Source: an uncultured Clostridia bacterium (GTDB lineage Bacteria; Bacillota; Clostridia; Oscillospirales; Acutalibacteraceae). Taken from it: DNA of 6,080 nucleotides. The translations under genes and the position numbers were made by a program. The stretch lies in assembly GCA_937888485.1 (NCBI GenBank), contig CALAQQ010000257.1, forward strand, positions 1 through 6,080, given 5' to 3'. Position 1 is the stretch's first letter. Each line of letters starts with the position of its first letter. The notes under the pieces were generated by a model. That model saw only the letters and a program-made list of their open reading frames with translations, was not told the DNA's origin and ran no database searches. Shown here piece after piece: positions 5,090 to 6,080 of the stretch.

Positions 5090-5989
5090 ATTACATATAT
5101 AAAGTGTAAAGCGGGAGAGCAGGAGTATAGGAGAATACTGAGCGAAAAAAGATATGGCGCTATTGTTGACTTTTTAGGTTATTCGCGGGAAAACTGTCCA
5201 AAATACCTTGAGCTATTTTGTGAAAATACAGAGCAGTATATATATCTTTCTTCCTACAGGGTTTATGCGGATGAGGAGCATCCCATAACCGAAAAGGCGC
5301 CAAAGCTCATAGATGTTTATAAAGATGATGCAAAAATGATGGAAATTAATACCTATCCCATTTTGAAATCCCAATGTGAAAATATCATCAGAGCATCAAA
5401 ATACAGTAATAAGATTACCGTTGTAAGACCTGTTATAGCGTTTTACAGAAATCGCCTTTCGTTTATAACTACCCAGTTTCATACCCTTGTTGGCAGAGCT
5501 AGAGAGGGCAAAAAAATTCTTGTGCCCGAAATTGCAAGGAATGCTATAGCAGGATATAGTTTTTCGGGCAATGTGGGTAAGCTTCTTGCGCACCTTGTAC
5601 TTAATGAGAAGGCATACGGCGAGGATTTCACCTTAGGCACGGATGAGAATTTAACCTGGGGTCAAATCGGTGAGTATCTCGAAGAGTTTTTAGGCTGTGA
5701 ATTCTGTTGGATAGATACGGAAAGCTACCTGAAATACGGCGTTATTAATTCCGAAGGCGAAAGATACGGACTATTCAATGATAGAGGAATTGATAGGGAT
5801 GTTGATATTTCAAAGGTACTAAGCGTTACGGGGTTAAGTAGAGATGATCTTATGGATACGCGTAGCGCCATAAAGCAAGAGGTGGAAAACTTACCCGAGG
5901 ATATTTATGCTTTTGATAAGGGGCTTATTGAAAACAACCTAAAGGTTAGCGCCACCTCTGATGAATATCTTAAGATGATAGGAGAATAG
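5087..5989 (+). pseudogene. 5'-truncated NAD-dependent epimerase/dehydratase (extended SDR) gene
   Basis: The frame is open from just after a TAA at 5084-5086 to the TAG at 5987-5989, about 300 codons. Residue numbers count from 5087. The N-terminal Rossmann motif (GGTGxxG, roughly 40-45 residues in this family) is absent, and no other frame upstream supplies it. Family-like sequence starts at once with ITYIKC, then AIVDFLGY (25-32), SSYRVY (55-60, active-site Ser region), Y90-P-I-L-K94 (the YxxxK catalytic pair) and VVRP. The C-terminal substrate-binding part is complete, ending in IGE. No in-frame ATG, GTG or TTG exists before the ATG at 5336, which would exclude the catalytic Ser and leave only 217 residues. 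A CTG at 5138, preceded by AGGAG-like bases, would allow a 283-residue product without the first beta-alpha-beta unit. Loss of NAD(P) binding is therefore likely. The 3' end carries the ribosome-binding site of the next gene. Confidence 0.75.
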
Positions 5990-5991
5990 AA

Positions 5992-6080
5992 ATGAAAAAC
6001 AAAACGGCAAAAGAAACAGTAAAAGGCTATAAAATTAAATTCGCGCTTTTGTGCGTGCTTTACCTCTTCGCACTTGCGGC
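5992..6080 (+). CDS. N-terminal fragment of a probable membrane or exported protein (partial)
   Basis: Only 29 full codons lie in the window. The ATG at 5992 follows the SDR stop by 2 bp and has GGAG at 5981-5984 with a 7 nt gap, inside the SDR 3' end, so the two genes were one operon with likely translational coupling. The peptide starts with a Lys-rich segment (MKNKTAKETVKGYKIK) and then a hydrophobic stretch (FALLCVLYLFALAA), as in a first transmembrane helix or signal anchor. A permease of an ABC transporter is one possibility given its SDR neighbour, but the fragment is too short to assign a family. Confidence 0.75.
   Translation, partial: MKNKTAKETVKGYKIKFALLCVLYLFALA

Noticed and set aside
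5154..5178. ATG at 5154 downstream of AGGAG-like bases at 5129-5133
   Set aside because: It is in another frame and stops after seven codons; the purine-rich stretch is explained as codons of the SDR remnant.
5336..5989. Taking the ATG at 5336 as the true start of the SDR protein
   Set aside because: Clear family similarity (AIVDFLGY, SSYRVY) lies upstream in the same frame, and no ribosome-binding site precedes this ATG.

Overview
The window looks like chromosomal DNA of an anaerobic, Gram-positive member of the Clostridia (Bacillota), probably a gut or rumen type. Supporting signs are strong AGGAG ribosome-binding sites, AT-rich intergenic DNA with sigma-A promoters, tRNA genes with encoded CCA ends that closely resemble Bacillus tRNAs, a DUF5058 membrane protein, an Fe-S scaffold type common in Clostridia, and a lipoprotein polysaccharide deacetylase with an SH3 domain. 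A species cannot be named from the sequence.

Layout. (1) Positions 1-2102 read on the minus strand. A promoter at 2073-2102 drives a two-gene membrane-protein operon: a DUF5058 protein from a TTG start at 2040, then a 216-residue partner 17 bp downstream. After a 144 bp gap with its own promoter comes the 5' part of a NifU-like Fe-S scaffold gene, cut by the window edge. (2) From a divergent intergenic region (about 2103-2285), a plus-strand gene (2286-3530) encodes a secreted, very acidic, tyrosine-rich protein with two Ig-like repeats. (3) A bidirectional terminator (3562-3601) separates it from a convergent minus-strand NodB-type deacetylase lipoprotein (3612-4634). (4) A minus-strand tRNA-Met/tRNA-Glu operon (4792-4954) has a perfect-consensus promoter, an A/T palindrome upstream that resembles an UP element, and a strong terminator. 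(5) On the plus strand, 5087-5989 is an extended-SDR (NAD-dependent epimerase family) gene that has lost its N-terminal nucleotide-binding segment. It is followed after 2 bp by the start of another gene with a hydrophobic N-terminus, cut by the window edge.

How the genes relate. The two membrane proteins very likely work together, since they share an operon and a conserved family context, but their substrate is unknown. The deacetylase and the acidic secreted protein both act outside the membrane but are not co-transcribed. The SDR remnant and the gene after it form a separate operon whose 5' part appears to have been lost, so a rearrangement junction is suspected around 5047-5100. No CRISPR array, insertion sequence or phage gene is visible. 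The strongest leads are the poorly characterised membrane pair, the secreted repeat protein and the truncated SDR junction; none amounts to proof of a new system.
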